Positions 8,251 to 15,565 of a stretch of DNA of 18,407 nt are shown piece after piece; position 1 is the first letter of the stretch, and every line of letters starts with the position of its first letter. The position numbers and the translations under genes were made by a program. The stretch spans positions 1 to 18,407 of the forward strand of contig CABUCA010000043.1 in assembly GCA_902489965.1 (NCBI GenBank). The letters run 5' to 3'. Origin of the DNA: an uncultured Collinsella sp. Its GTDB lineage: Bacteria; Actinomycetota; Coriobacteriia; Coriobacteriales; Coriobacteriaceae. The notes under the pieces are model-generated. The model ran no database searches. It was given only the letters and a program-made list of their open reading frames with translations, and was not told the origin of the DNA.

Positions 8251-8278
8251 AAAAGCGCCGCCGACGGGCGGGCGTTTT
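8251..8278 (+). terminator. Possible terminator or leader hairpin just ahead of clpC
   Basis: A GC-rich stem (about CGCC-GCC with GGC-GGGCG, one bulge) is flanked by AAAA at 8251-8254 and TTTT at 8275-8278. It could end the activase-TetR transcript 135 nt after its last stop, or sit at the 5' end of the clpC message. A TTAACA at 8221-8226 resembles a -35 box for clpC, but the spacing to a -10 box is poor, so no promoter is called. Confidence 0.4.
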
Positions 8279-8309
8279 GATTTCGATGAACTCATGTAAG
8301 GAAACGAGC

Positions 8310-10952
8310 ATGTTAGATAGATTTACCGATCGAGCGCGCAAGGTCATGTCGATGGCCAAACAGGAGGCGCTCGATCTTCATTCAAATAAGGTGGGCACCG
8401 AGCACCTGCTGCTCGCGCTTGCCAAGGAGGACGAGGGCATTGCCGCCGAGGCACTGCGTTCGCTCGACATCTCCTACGATGACATCATGGATACTCTCAA
8501 AGAGGTCCAGACCACGGTTCCCGAGCCCAGTGAGGAGACCGAGGCGGCCAAGCTCGCCTTTACGCCGCTCGTCATTAGCGTGATGGAGCGTTCATTCCGC
8601 GTGGCGCGTGAGAACAACCAGACCTACGTGTCGACCGAGCACTTGCTGATCGGCATCGTCGAAGAGGGCAACGGCATGGCCATGGACATCCTCATGCGCC
8701 TAGGTGTGTCGTCCGCCTCCATCAAAAAGGCTATCGAGAAACTCACCGCCAAGGACCAGGACAAGAAGCGTCCGCTCGCCGGCGCCGGTGCTGGTCGTCC
8801 CGGTGCGGGCCTGCCGTTCTTTAGCGGCTCGGATGCCTCTCAGCAAAAGGGGAGTGGCACCGATACGCTTAAGCAGTTCGCGACCAACCTCACACAGAAG
8901 GCGCGCGACGGCGAGCTCGACCCTGTAATTGGTCGCGAAAAGGAAGTCCAGCGTATGATGGAAATTCTTTCGCGCCGCACCAAGAACAACCCGCTCATTC
9001 TGGGCGACCCCGGCGTGGGCAAGACGGCCATTGTCGAGGGCCTAGCTCAGCAGATTGCAGCCGGCAACGTGCCCGAGAACCTCATGAACCAGAATATCTG
9101 GACGCTCGACCTGCCGGGCCTCGTGGCGGGTGCCAAGTATCGCGGCGAGTTTGAGGAGCGCCTCAAGAACGTGATCCAGGAGGCCACCGAAGCCGATGAC
9201 GTCATCCTGTTTATCGACGAGATGCACACCATCATCGGTGCCGGTTCTGCCGAGGGTTCCATCGACGCGAGCTCTATGCTCAAGCCCGTGCTTGCGCGCG
9301 GTGCCTTCCAGATTATCGGCGCCACCACGGCCGAGGAATTCCGCAAGTACCTCACCAAGGATCCGGCCTTTGAGCGGCGTTTCCAGACCATCGATGTCGA
9401 GGAGCCGAGCGTTGAGGACACGGTCAAGATCCTGACCGCACTCAAGCCGCGCTACGAGGAGCACCACCATGTGCGCTATACGCAGGGTGCTATCGAGGCC
9501 GCCGCGAACCTTTCCAACCGCTACATCCAGGATCGCTTCCTGCCCGATAAGGCTATCGACCTCATTGACGAGGCCGGTGCCCGCGCTCGCATCGCCGCGA
9601 ATCGCGCGCCCGAGCCGGTGCGTGAGGCCGAGCATCGCGTGGAGGAGCTCAAGGCCGCCGCGCAGGAGGCCACCGAGAGCGACGATATGAACAAGGCCGC
9701 CGAGATCACCGAGCAGCAGAAAGCTGCCGAGATTGAGCTCGCCGAGGCCAAGGCCGCCTGGACGGCCGAGCTCGACGCCAGCCCGCTCACCATCGACGTG
9801 AGCCAGATCGCCGATATCGTGTCCGTGACTTCGGGCGTGCCGGTGTCCTCGCTTACCGAGAGCGAGAGCCGTCGCCTGCTGCAAGCCGAAAGCGTGCTCA
9901 AGACGCGCATTATCGGTCAGGATGAGGCTGTCGAGGCCGTTGCCAAGGCCGTGCGCCGCAGCCGCTCGCCGCTCAAGGATCCGCGTCGCCCCGGCGGCAG
10001 CTTTATCTTCCTTGGTCCCACCGGCACGGGCAAGACCGAGCTCGCCAAGACGCTCGCCGAGTACCTCTTTGGCAGCAAGGATGCACTCATCAGCTTCGAC
10101 ATGTCCGAGTTCGGTAGCGAGTTCGAGGTCTCCAAGCTCATCGGTAGCCCTCCGGGTTACGTCGGTCACGACGAGGGCGGCCAGCTCACCAAGGCCGTTC
10201 GTCGCCACCCGTACTCGGTCGTGCTGTTCGACGAGATCGAGAAGGCGCACCCCGATATCTTCAACATCTTGCTGCAGGTGCTGGAGGAGGGCCGCCTGAC
10301 CGATAGCCAGGGCAAGACGGTCGACTTCCGCAACACCGTGATCATCATGACGTCCAACGTGGGCGCTCGCGAGATTGCGCAGGATGCGAGCGTTGGCTTT
10401 GGCACCACCGGCGAGCAAGGTCTCACGTCGAGTGAGATCCGTGGTCGCGCGATGGGCGAGCTCAAGCGCCTGTTCCGCCCCGAGCTGCTCAACCGTATCG
10501 ACGACATCGTGGTGTTCCAGAAGCTCTCGGGTGAGAATCTCACCAAGATCGCGCACCTGCTGGTGGACGACCTGCGTCAGCGTTTGATTGCCAACGGCAT
10601 GAACATCAAGCTCACCGATGCGGCCTATGACAAGATCGTGGCCGAGGGCACCGACCTCACCAACGGTGCGCGTCCGCTGCGCCGTGCTATTCAAAAGCTT
10701 ATCGAGGACCCGCTGTCCGAGGAGCTTCTGGCCGGCGAGTGGGGCGAGGGCGATACCGTCCTGTGCGACGTGGCCGATGGCAAGTTTGTCTTTAGCCACG
10801 GCACGGGCGAGATCCCGGCACCGCGTCCGGCGGGCACGCTCGGTGGCGATACCGCCCCGGCGGCACCGCACACCGGCAACGTCGCGCCCGTGAGCGGCGG
10901 CGTGACCTCGGGCCCCGGCGGCATGATGCAAGCCGGTTCCGGCGCGCTGTAG
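8310..10952 (+). CDS. clpC: ATP-dependent Clp protease ATP-binding subunit ClpC
   Basis: This 880-residue AAA+ unfoldase recognises and threads proteins into the ClpP protease chamber. The start at 8310 gives MLDRFTDRARKVM, the usual ClpC opening; the frame stays open 11 codons further up but without support. Two Clp-N repeats occupy about 1-145. ATPase D1 has Walker A GDPGVGKT (K238) and Walker B D303-E304. The coiled middle domain spans about 430-490. D2 has Walker A GPTGTGKT (K575) and Walker B D641-E642. V695-G696-F697 lies where ClpC proteins carry the LGF/IGF loop that docks on ClpP. The last 50 residues are a Gly/Pro/Ala-rich tail. ClpB is excluded by the Clp-N type and the short middle domain. 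No ctsR, mcsA or mcsB lies next to it, so regulation differs from the Bacillus operon. Confidence 0.95.
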   Translation: MLDRFTDRARKVMSMAKQEALDLHSNKVGTEHLLLALAKEDEGIAAEALRSLDISYDDIMDTLKEVQTTVPEPSEETEAAKLAFTPLVISVMERSFRVARENNQTYVSTEHLLIGIVEEGNGMAMDILMRLGVSSASIKKAIEKLTAKDQDKKRPLAGAGAGRPGAGLPFFSGSDASQQKGSGTDTLKQFATNLTQKARDGELDPVIGREKEVQRMMEILSRRTKNNPLILGDPGVGKTAIVEGLAQQIAAGNVPENLMNQNIWTLDLPGLVAGAKYRGEFEERLKNVIQEATEADDVILFIDEMHTIIGAGSAEGSIDASSMLKPVLARGAFQIIGATTAEEFRKYLTKDPAFERRFQTIDVEEPSVEDTVKILTALKPRYEEHHHVRYTQGAIEAAANLSNRYIQDRFLPDKAIDLIDEAGARARIAANRAPEPVREAEHRVEELKAAAQEATESDDMNKAAEITEQQKAAEIELAEAKAAWTAELDASPLTIDVSQIADIVSVTSGVPVSSLTESESRRLLQAESVLKTRIIGQDEAVEAVAKAVRRSRSPLKDPRRPGGSFIFLGPTGTGKTELAKTLAEYLFGSKDALISFDMSEFGSEFEVSKLIGSPPGYVGHDEGGQLTKAVRRHPYSVVLFDEIEKAHPDIFNILLQVLEEGRLTDSQGKTVDFRNTVIIMTSNVGAREIAQDASVGFGTTGEQGLTSSEIRGRAMGELKRLFRPELLNRIDDIVVFQKLSGENLTKIAHLLVDDLRQRLIANGMNIKLTDAAYDKIVAEGTDLTNGARPLRRAIQKLIEDPLSEELLAGEWGEGDTVLCDVADGKFVFSHGTGEIPAPRPAGTLGGDTAPAAPHTGNVAPVSGGVTSGPGGMMQAGSGAL

Positions 10953-10972
10953 GGATTAAACATACCTTGTAT

Positions 10973-11012
10973 AACGGGGGCGTTTCCGATAAGGAGGCGC
11001 CCCCGTTTCTAT
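10973..11012 (+). terminator. Intrinsic terminator of clpC
   Basis: AACGGGGGCG (10973-10982) pairs exactly with CGCCCCCGTT (10998-11007). The stem can extend inward by further pairs including G-U, and it runs into TTTCT. It begins 20 nt after the clpC stop codon. Confidence 0.88.
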
Positions 11013-11034
11013 TGAAATGTGCTTCAATCTGCCG

Positions 11035-11065
11035 TGCTATACTAAAATTGAGATTCAGTATAGCA
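11035..11065 (+). promoter_or_regulatory. Promoter and operator of the RelB/PIN toxin-antitoxin module
   Basis: TGCTATACT (11035-11043) and AGTATAGCA (11057-11065) are a perfect 9-bp inverted repeat with 13 nt between arms. The left arm is also an extended -10 element (TG-C-TATACT, -10 at 11038-11043); TTGAAA at 11012-11017 is a possible -35 with long spacing. The right arm ends at the ribosome site of the antitoxin gene. A repressor bound here would cover the promoter, which is the usual autoregulation by an antitoxin or antitoxin-toxin complex. Confidence 0.7.
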
Positions 11066-11076
11066 AAGGAGTTGAT

Positions 11077-11445
11077 ATGCCTACATCAATACTCGACACG
11101 CGGCCAGTTCAGATGAACGTGCGTATAGATCGCCAGCTCAAAGAGGCAGGAGACGCCGTACTGACTCATATTGGCATGACGCCGTCACAAGCTGTGAGGG
11201 AGCTGTGGCAGTACTTGACCGAGAACGGTCATATGCCCGTCGCAAAAAAGAATGATGACGAAGTCCTGCCTGACGACATACGATCGAAGGCGAGTTCGTC
11301 CCGCGTCTCGGAAGGGGCTGCGTTAATTTCGAATTTTTATGAGCGGTTCTCGATTCAGAGGCCGAGCCCCGATGAAGCCTTTGATTACGACGAGTTATAC
11401 GATCAAATGATGATCGAGAGATTCAGCGATTGGATCGAATTATGA
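11077..11445 (+). CDS. RelB/DinJ-type antitoxin
   Basis: This 122-residue protein has an N-terminal ribbon-helix-helix region of the RelB/DinJ kind (about residues 12-55: QMNVRIDRQLKEAGDAVL followed by MTPSQAVRELW). It would dimerise and bind the inverted repeat at 11035-11065. The rest (about 60-122) is hydrophilic and rich in acidic residues and ends in aromatic segments, as expected for the flexible part that wraps around and neutralises the toxin. It is longer than a typical RelB (about 80-90 residues). The ATG at 11077 follows AAAGGAG (11065-11071) at good spacing; upstream in-frame codons lie within the operator and are rejected. Its stop overlaps the toxin start (ATGA), so the two are translationally coupled. 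Confidence 0.82.
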   Translation: MPTSILDTRPVQMNVRIDRQLKEAGDAVLTHIGMTPSQAVRELWQYLTENGHMPVAKKNDDEVLPDDIRSKASSSRVSEGAALISNFYERFSIQRPSPDEAFDYDELYDQMMIERFSDWIEL

Positions 11446-11969
11446 GCGGCGTCGGAACGAAACGTGTGCTCAAGCTGTTGATCGACACGAACGTCTGGCT
11501 AGATTACTTTCTCGCTCGTACGAATGCGACCAGGCCGATAGTCGAGCTCCTTTCTCGCGCGGCGGAAGCGGAGGATATCGTCCTCTTCTCGTCCTCCCTG
11601 TCTGTCAAAGACGTCTATTACATTCTGGGAAGGACGATGAAGGCCGACGCCCGCCGTGAGGGGGCTCTCACTCCCGAAGCCATCGCCGGTGCCGACGAGA
11701 CAGCGTGGGCGTGCGTTCGCCTGATTCGGCAAAAGTCGATTATTGCCTCGGTCGGTGCAGACGAGGTCTTCGACTCCTTTGTGTTCAAGTATCATCACAA
11801 CGACTTTGAGGACGACCTGATGCTGGGCGTCGCCAATCGCATTGATGCCGATTACGTCGTGACAGAGGACAAAAATCTCATCAAACATACCAATGGTGTA
11901 TGCATTAATGTTCAACAGGCGTTGAAGTTGGTTGAAGGGTCCAACGTCCCTTCGGCACGGCCCGTCTAA
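11442..11969 (+). CDS. PIN-domain toxin (VapC-like ribonuclease)
   Basis: This 175-residue protein has the PIN fold of VapC-type endoribonucleases. D15 in LLIDTNVWLDYF is the first catalytic acid. D57 (SVKDVYYIL), D124/D125 (DFEDDLMLGVA) and D143 (TEDKNL) stand at the usual positions of the other metal-binding acids. Such toxins cut tRNA or rRNA and stop growth when the antitoxin is degraded; the target here is unknown. The chosen ATG at 11442 overlaps the antitoxin stop by 4 nt; an in-frame ATG at 11430 would lie inside the antitoxin gene. PIN toxins usually pair with VapB-type antitoxins, so a RelB/DinJ partner is less usual. Its base use is more AT-rich than the flanking clpC and pepD, which suggests acquisition. 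Confidence 0.85.
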   Translation: MSGVGTKRVLKLLIDTNVWLDYFLARTNATRPIVELLSRAAEAEDIVLFSSSLSVKDVYYILGRTMKADARREGALTPEAIAGADETAWACVRLIRQKSIIASVGADEVFDSFVFKYHHNDFEDDLMLGVANRIDADYVVTEDKNLIKHTNGVCINVQQALKLVEGSNVPSARPV

Positions 11970-12008
11970 CATGCTTTATCTTGATAAAGTGGCGTTTCCT
12001 CGCCGTTA

Positions 12009-12037
12009 GCCGATGATGCGAGGGCGCTCGGCGTTTT
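12009..12037 (+). terminator. Likely terminator of the RelB/PIN module
   Basis: GCCGA (12009-12013) and GCG (12018-12020) pair with CGC (12025-12027) and TCGGC (12028-12032), with a 4-nt loop and a one-sided 4-nt bulge, and TTTT follows at 12034-12037. It lies 40 nt after the toxin stop. The bulge makes it weaker than the others in the window. Confidence 0.5.
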
Positions 12038-12044
12038 CGACTGG

Positions 12045-12073
12045 TTTATGCACGCAAAGTCTGGGAATATACA
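12045..12073 (+). promoter_or_regulatory. Possible promoter of pepD
   Basis: TATACA at 12068-12073 is a good -10 box, and TTTATG at 12045-12050 lies 17 nt upstream as a weak -35. It sits just after the terminator of the preceding module and 45 nt before the pepD start, where a promoter is required. Confidence 0.35.
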
Positions 12074-12117
12074 AGTCGCATGTCTTACTGTCTAACCAGT
12101 TGCGCCAAGGAGGCACC

Positions 12118-13575
12118 ATGGACTACAAGATTACCGGCTACGAGCCCGCCCAGCTGTTCCATTTCTTTGAGGAGGTCAGCGCGATCCCCCGTGGGTCTGG
12201 CAACGAGAAGGGCATCAGCGATTTCCTGGTCGCGTTTGCCAAGGAGCGCGGTCTCGATGTGTATCAGGACGAGGTCTACAACGTTATCATTCGCAAGCCC
12301 GCATCTGCCGGTGCCGAGAATGCCCCGACCGTGATGCTGCAGGGCCACATCGACATGGTGTGCGACAAGCTGGGCTCCGTTGAGCACGACTTTACGACTG
12401 ATGGTATCGACCTGGTCGTCAAGGACGGCGTCCTCACCGCTAACGGCACCACTCTGGGTGCCGACAACGGTATTGCCGTCGCTCTGATGCTCACTGTTCT
12501 CGATGACGATTCGATCGTTCACCCCGCCCTCGAGTGCGTGTTCACCACCGACGAGGAGACTGGCCTGGTCGGCGCCGAGACGCTCGACAAGTCCCAGATT
12601 AGCGCCCGCACCATGATTAACCTTGACTCCGAGGAAGAGGGCGTTGCCACCGTCAGCTGCGCCGGCGGCGTCGTCGTTACCTACACCTGCCCGATCACGC
12701 GCGAGCACAAGACCGGTAGCACCCTCACGCTCGACATCTCCGGCCTGCTGGGCGGCCACTCCGGCAGCGATATCAACCTGGAGCGCGGCAACGGCAACCT
12801 CATCATGGCCCGCATCATCGACCGCCTGATGGTTGCCGGCGAGCCCGCCATCGTTAGCTTTAACGGCGGCACCAAGGACAACGCCATCAACCGTGAGTGC
12901 AAGGCTGTTCTGGTCTACGCCGACCACGCTGCAGCCGAGGCCGCGGCCCAGATCGCAAAGGGCATCATCGCCGACGTTACTGCCGAGCTCGAGGTCTTCG
13001 ACCCCGGCTTTACCTGCACGGTTGAGATTGCCGACAACACTGAGGTCGAGGCCATGGACGAGAAGTCCGCACTTGCCCTTATTCGCGCTCTGCGTCTTGC
13101 CCCCAACGGTGTGATCCGCCGCAATGTCGCCACCGACGGCTCCGTCGAGGTTTCCTCCAACATCGGCGTGGTTGCCACCTCTGACGACCAAGTCAAGATC
13201 ATGCTGTCCCCGCGCTCCTCGATCACCTCGCTGCAGAACGAGTTCAAGGACCGCCTGCAGACGCTGGCCGATGTCCTGGGCTTCGACGCCAAGTTTGAGT
13301 TCGAGTATCCCGGCTGGAGCTATGCCGAGCATTCGCCGGTCCGCGACGTCTTTGTCGAGAGCTATCGCGAGCTCTTTGGCTCCGAGCTACGAATCGAGTC
13401 CATTCACGCTGGCCTTGAGTGCGGCCTGTTTGCCGAGGCCCTGCACGGCCTGGACGCCATCGCCGTGGGCCCGACGCTCTCCGATGTCCACACCCCGGAC
13501 GAGAGCATGGAGCTCGCTTCTGCCGAGCGCTTCTACGAGCTGCTCATCGACGTCCTCAAGCGCCTCGCTGCGTAA
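12118..13575 (+). CDS. pepD: Aminoacyl-histidine (Xaa-His) dipeptidase, M20 metallopeptidase
   Basis: This 485-residue cytosolic zinc dipeptidase of the PepD/M20C group cleaves Xaa-His and other dipeptides and so recycles amino acids from peptides. The metal and catalytic residues are all present: H77 and D79 (GHIDMVCDK), D116 (GADNGIAVA), E146-E147 (TTDEETGLVGAE), D170 (NLDSEEEG) and H458 near the C-terminus (DVHTPDESME). The central part (about 200-380) is the lid or dimerisation domain, which in this group is enlarged. The length matches E. coli PepD (485 residues). The ATG at 12118 follows CAAGGAGG at ideal spacing; the frame is open 35 codons upstream but without a ribosome site. It is a single-gene unit with its own terminator, lying between two toxin-antitoxin modules. 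Confidence 0.92.
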   Translation: MDYKITGYEPAQLFHFFEEVSAIPRGSGNEKGISDFLVAFAKERGLDVYQDEVYNVIIRKPASAGAENAPTVMLQGHIDMVCDKLGSVEHDFTTDGIDLVVKDGVLTANGTTLGADNGIAVALMLTVLDDDSIVHPALECVFTTDEETGLVGAETLDKSQISARTMINLDSEEEGVATVSCAGGVVVTYTCPITREHKTGSTLTLDISGLLGGHSGSDINLERGNGNLIMARIIDRLMVAGEPAIVSFNGGTKDNAINRECKAVLVYADHAAAEAAAQIAKGIIADVTAELEVFDPGFTCTVEIADNTEVEAMDEKSALALIRALRLAPNGVIRRNVATDGSVEVSSNIGVVATSDDQVKIMLSPRSSITSLQNEFKDRLQTLADVLGFDAKFEFEYPGWSYAEHSPVRDVFVESYRELFGSELRIESIHAGLECGLFAEALHGLDAIAVGPTLSDVHTPDESMELASAERFYELLIDVLKRLAA

Positions 13576-13630
13576 AGGTTGCGCTAACGGCAGTCCGAGC
13601 CACGTGCTAGCGGATTGCAAATGACATTAC

Positions 13631-13677
13631 GAGAGGGGGCACCCGGTCTTTGCGACAGGTGCCCCCTCTCTTCTTTT
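13631..13677 (+). terminator. Strong intrinsic terminator of pepD
   Basis: GAGAGGGGGCACC (13631-13643) pairs exactly with GGTGCCCCCTCTC (13658-13670), 13 of 13, and is followed by TTCTTTT. It lies between the convergent pepD and hipA genes. On the minus strand it has no T-run, but so stable a stem may also slow transcription from hipA. Confidence 0.9.
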
Positions 13678-13700
13678 GGGAAATGGGAAATTGCGGGCGT

Positions 13701-15005
13701 CTAGCCCATATCCGCCTTGATGAGGTCGAGGGTGCGCTGGCAGTTTTCGCGGACGGGGCCGAGCATATGCTCGCGCAGGTCCGCCATGCCGGGCAGGTCG
13801 GCGTATTCGTCCATGACCTCTTCCATGCAAATGGGTACCTCGTAGGCGAGGTCCATCATGGTCGCAAAGCAAAACTTCTCGGATAGCCCGGCATCGGTGA
13901 GCGCCGCCTCCAGCGCGGGGTCGCCCATACCGTGGTATCGGCGAATTGCGTTGGGTCCGATGCGCCCCACACGGTTCTCGCCGCCAACGCTCATGGCGAG
14001 GCGCGCTTTTCGCCGCATACGTTCGTATGCTAAGCCCGATGCGACATCGTACATGGGTGCGAGTGCCGCGTTTGTGCCTTTGCCAAGGATGAGCGAGTAG
14101 TTTTTAGCGTGTGCGTCAGGCGCTCCGATAATGGCGTTATAGAACAACATATAGGTAAAAAGCACAAGATTCATGTGGTGGGGGACTGTGTTAATCAGTC
14201 GTTCTTGGATGTCTCGTGTAGTTGGTCCTCCGTCGGCGGTGTATTTCTGGCTTGGCAATACACCAAGCGCCTGGCAAAAGTCCTCCTGATGAAGCCTTTC
14301 GATATTTCTGCTGCTATTGACCATTCTGTCGTACCGTTCAACGACGAGCGCGGCTTCGTCTTCAAATGTGTAATAGGAGACGTTGGCAGTTGGAATGCCA
14401 ACACGCCGAGCCGTTTTCATGCAGACGAATTCGTTTAAGGCCTGATGTTTGAACCCAACGACACCATTTTTGAAGATATGGGTAGTGGGGGATGACCCTA
14501 GACATTCGCACCATTGGCCATCATGCCAAGCTAGTGCAAATTTGCCTTGATTGCCGCCCAGGGACCAGCTTTCGTTGGAGCCCATCCATGTCTCTCTTTC
14601 GTCATCGCGAATTGCTTTGAGCTTGTGAGCGATTTGAGAATTGGTAAGCGGGCGGTATGCCGAGACCCTGCCGCGGGCGGCGTCTAATTGATCGGCTCGA
14701 CAAAACTGAACGGCCCCCGCGCAGTCAAGACCGATATGGCACAAGAGGGCGACGGGGTTGTTGGATGCAACATCATGCTCGGTGGCAATAGCGCGACGCT
14801 GCTCTTGACTGTCGGGCAAAAGGCCAAATAGGAACGGGCGGACGATGTTATGGCCATACGTGCGATTGGAAAGCGGCATTGTTAGCGATAACGGTGCTCC
14901 GCGATAGGTTGGGGCGTATGCAAAGCTGCAGAGTCCATGCTCGTCTTGCCGGAGAGTGCCGGCGATTTCGCCACAAATGAGGGTCGTGAGCTCCATCTCT
15001 GCCAT
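13701..15005 (-). CDS. hipA: HipA family serine/threonine kinase toxin
   Basis: This 434-residue protein is a HipA-type kinase. In E. coli, HipA phosphorylates glutamyl-tRNA synthetase and causes growth arrest and persistence. The N-terminal subdomain 1 (about 1-105) ends with the family motif DCAGAVQF. S148 in SLGGNQGKFAL matches the Gly-rich loop serine that is autophosphorylated (S150 in E. coli). K179 (TTHIFK) is the ATP lysine, D297 in APDAHAKNYSL is the catalytic Asp, and D320 (MYDVAS) is the metal-binding Asp. All key residues are intact, so an active kinase is expected; the target in this organism is unknown. The ATG directly follows the hipB stop codon (TAAATG), so translation is coupled; an in-frame ATG three codons later is also possible. 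Confidence 0.92.
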   Translation of the reverse strand: MAEMELTTLICGEIAGTLRQDEHGLCSFAYAPTYRGAPLSLTMPLSNRTYGHNIVRPFLFGLLPDSQEQRRAIATEHDVASNNPVALLCHIGLDCAGAVQFCRADQLDAARGRVSAYRPLTNSQIAHKLKAIRDDERETWMGSNESWSLGGNQGKFALAWHDGQWCECLGSSPTTHIFKNGVVGFKHQALNEFVCMKTARRVGIPTANVSYYTFEDEAALVVERYDRMVNSSRNIERLHQEDFCQALGVLPSQKYTADGGPTTRDIQERLINTVPHHMNLVLFTYMLFYNAIIGAPDAHAKNYSLILGKGTNAALAPMYDVASGLAYERMRRKARLAMSVGGENRVGRIGPNAIRRYHGMGDPALEAALTDAGLSEKFCFATMMDLAYEVPICMEEVMDEYADLPGMADLREHMLGPVRENCQRTLDLIKADMG

Positions 15006-15437
15006 TTATTTCACAACCTTGCAGCCAAAGGAGAGGTTTGAAGTGCCGGAAAGGCCTTGCTCGGCTGCGATTTGGGCCAGCAAGGCACCATAGGAAGCTG
15101 GCGTTCCTTGTCGAGTGGGTCGTCTGCCTACGCTTGGCTTTGGCAGAGTATTCGAGTTCGCGATAGGGAGGTTCACTATCGTCGTCGGATGTTCGGAGGG
15201 CGATGCGATGGAGTCGTTATCGCTTTGCGCGAAGAGACCTATGCCGAGTGCGTTAAAGACGGTCAGCAACTTGTCGAGTCGAATGCCGGTGGCGTCGCCC
15301 AACTCGAGCGATGCGAGCAGGCGCTCCGAAACACCGGCCTTTTTAGCGAGGGTCGCACGGGTGATTCCCTGCGACTCGCGTGACTGGCGCACGTAGATGC
15401 CAGCTTGGCGCGATGTGGTGATGGGAAGGGTATCCAC
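15006..15437 (-). CDS. hipB: HipB-like antitoxin, XRE-family DNA-binding protein
   Basis: This 143-residue protein carries an XRE helix-turn-helix domain (about residues 12-70, with TRATLAKKAGVSERLLASLE as the core). It should bind the 17-bp inverted repeat just upstream and neutralise HipA by forming a complex. The start is a GTG at 15437 with AGGAG six bases ahead. Residues about 72-143 form a low-complexity tail rich in Pro, Ser and Thr ending in FGCKVVK; E. coli HipB is only 88 residues, so this tail is unusually long. It may serve as the protease-sensitive degradation tail or as an added HipA contact, which is inference. The gene is the first of the hipBA operon and lies downstream of mntP, from which a terminator separates it. 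Confidence 0.85.
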   Translation of the reverse strand: MDTLPITTSRQAGIYVRQSRESQGITRATLAKKAGVSERLLASLELGDATGIRLDKLLTVFNALGIGLFAQSDNDSIASPSEHPTTIVNLPIANSNTLPKPSVGRRPTRQGTPASYGALLAQIAAEQGLSGTSNLSFGCKVVK

Positions 15438-15450
15438 GGCAATCTCCTAA

Positions 15451-15495
15451 CGTGCAGACTTTTGCATATCAGTATGACATGCAAAAGTCTGCACG
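15451..15495. promoter_or_regulatory. HipB operator: perfect 17-bp inverted repeat
   Basis: CGTGCAGACTTTTGCAT (15451-15467) and ATGCAAAAGTCTGCACG (15479-15495) are exact inverted copies separated by 11 nt. The repeat ends just before the ribosome site of hipB and includes minus-strand sequence that can serve as a promoter (CATACT as a -10 box in the spacer). The position and symmetry fit a HipB autoregulatory operator, as in other hipBA modules. The half-site also resembles the core of the neighbouring mntP terminator. Confidence 0.75.
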
Positions 15496-15529
15496 AAAAG
15501 GCCTCATGCAAAACTCTGCATAAGGCCTT
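15496..15529 (-). terminator. Intrinsic terminator of mntP
   Basis: Read on the minus strand, AAGGCCT-ATGCA (with one unpaired base between) pairs with TGCAT-AGGCCTT around a 6-nt loop, and the stem runs into a TTTT tract (plus-strand 15496-15499). It is 37 nt after the mntP stop and separates mntP from the hipBA promoter. Its centre, plus-strand ATGCAAAACTCTGCAT (15506-15521), matches the hipB operator half-site in 14 of 16 bases. Confidence 0.75.
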
Positions 15530-15565
15530 GTGCTGGCGTTGAGTTTTGAGCGATTGTGCTTGGCG

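Noticed and set aside
9042..10931. 629-codon minus-strand open frame opposite clpC
   Set aside because: It is the antisense shadow of a strongly conserved AAA+ gene with no recognisable motifs or ribosome site.
11974..11990. CTTTAT/ATAAAG hairpin after the PIN toxin gene
   Set aside because: The stem is short and AT-rich with no T-run; the GC-rich hairpin at 12009-12037 is the better terminator candidate.
12085..13332. 415-codon minus-strand open frame opposite pepD
   Set aside because: It is low-complexity Gly/Ala/Val/Asp antisense sequence of a gene with all M20 metal ligands in place.
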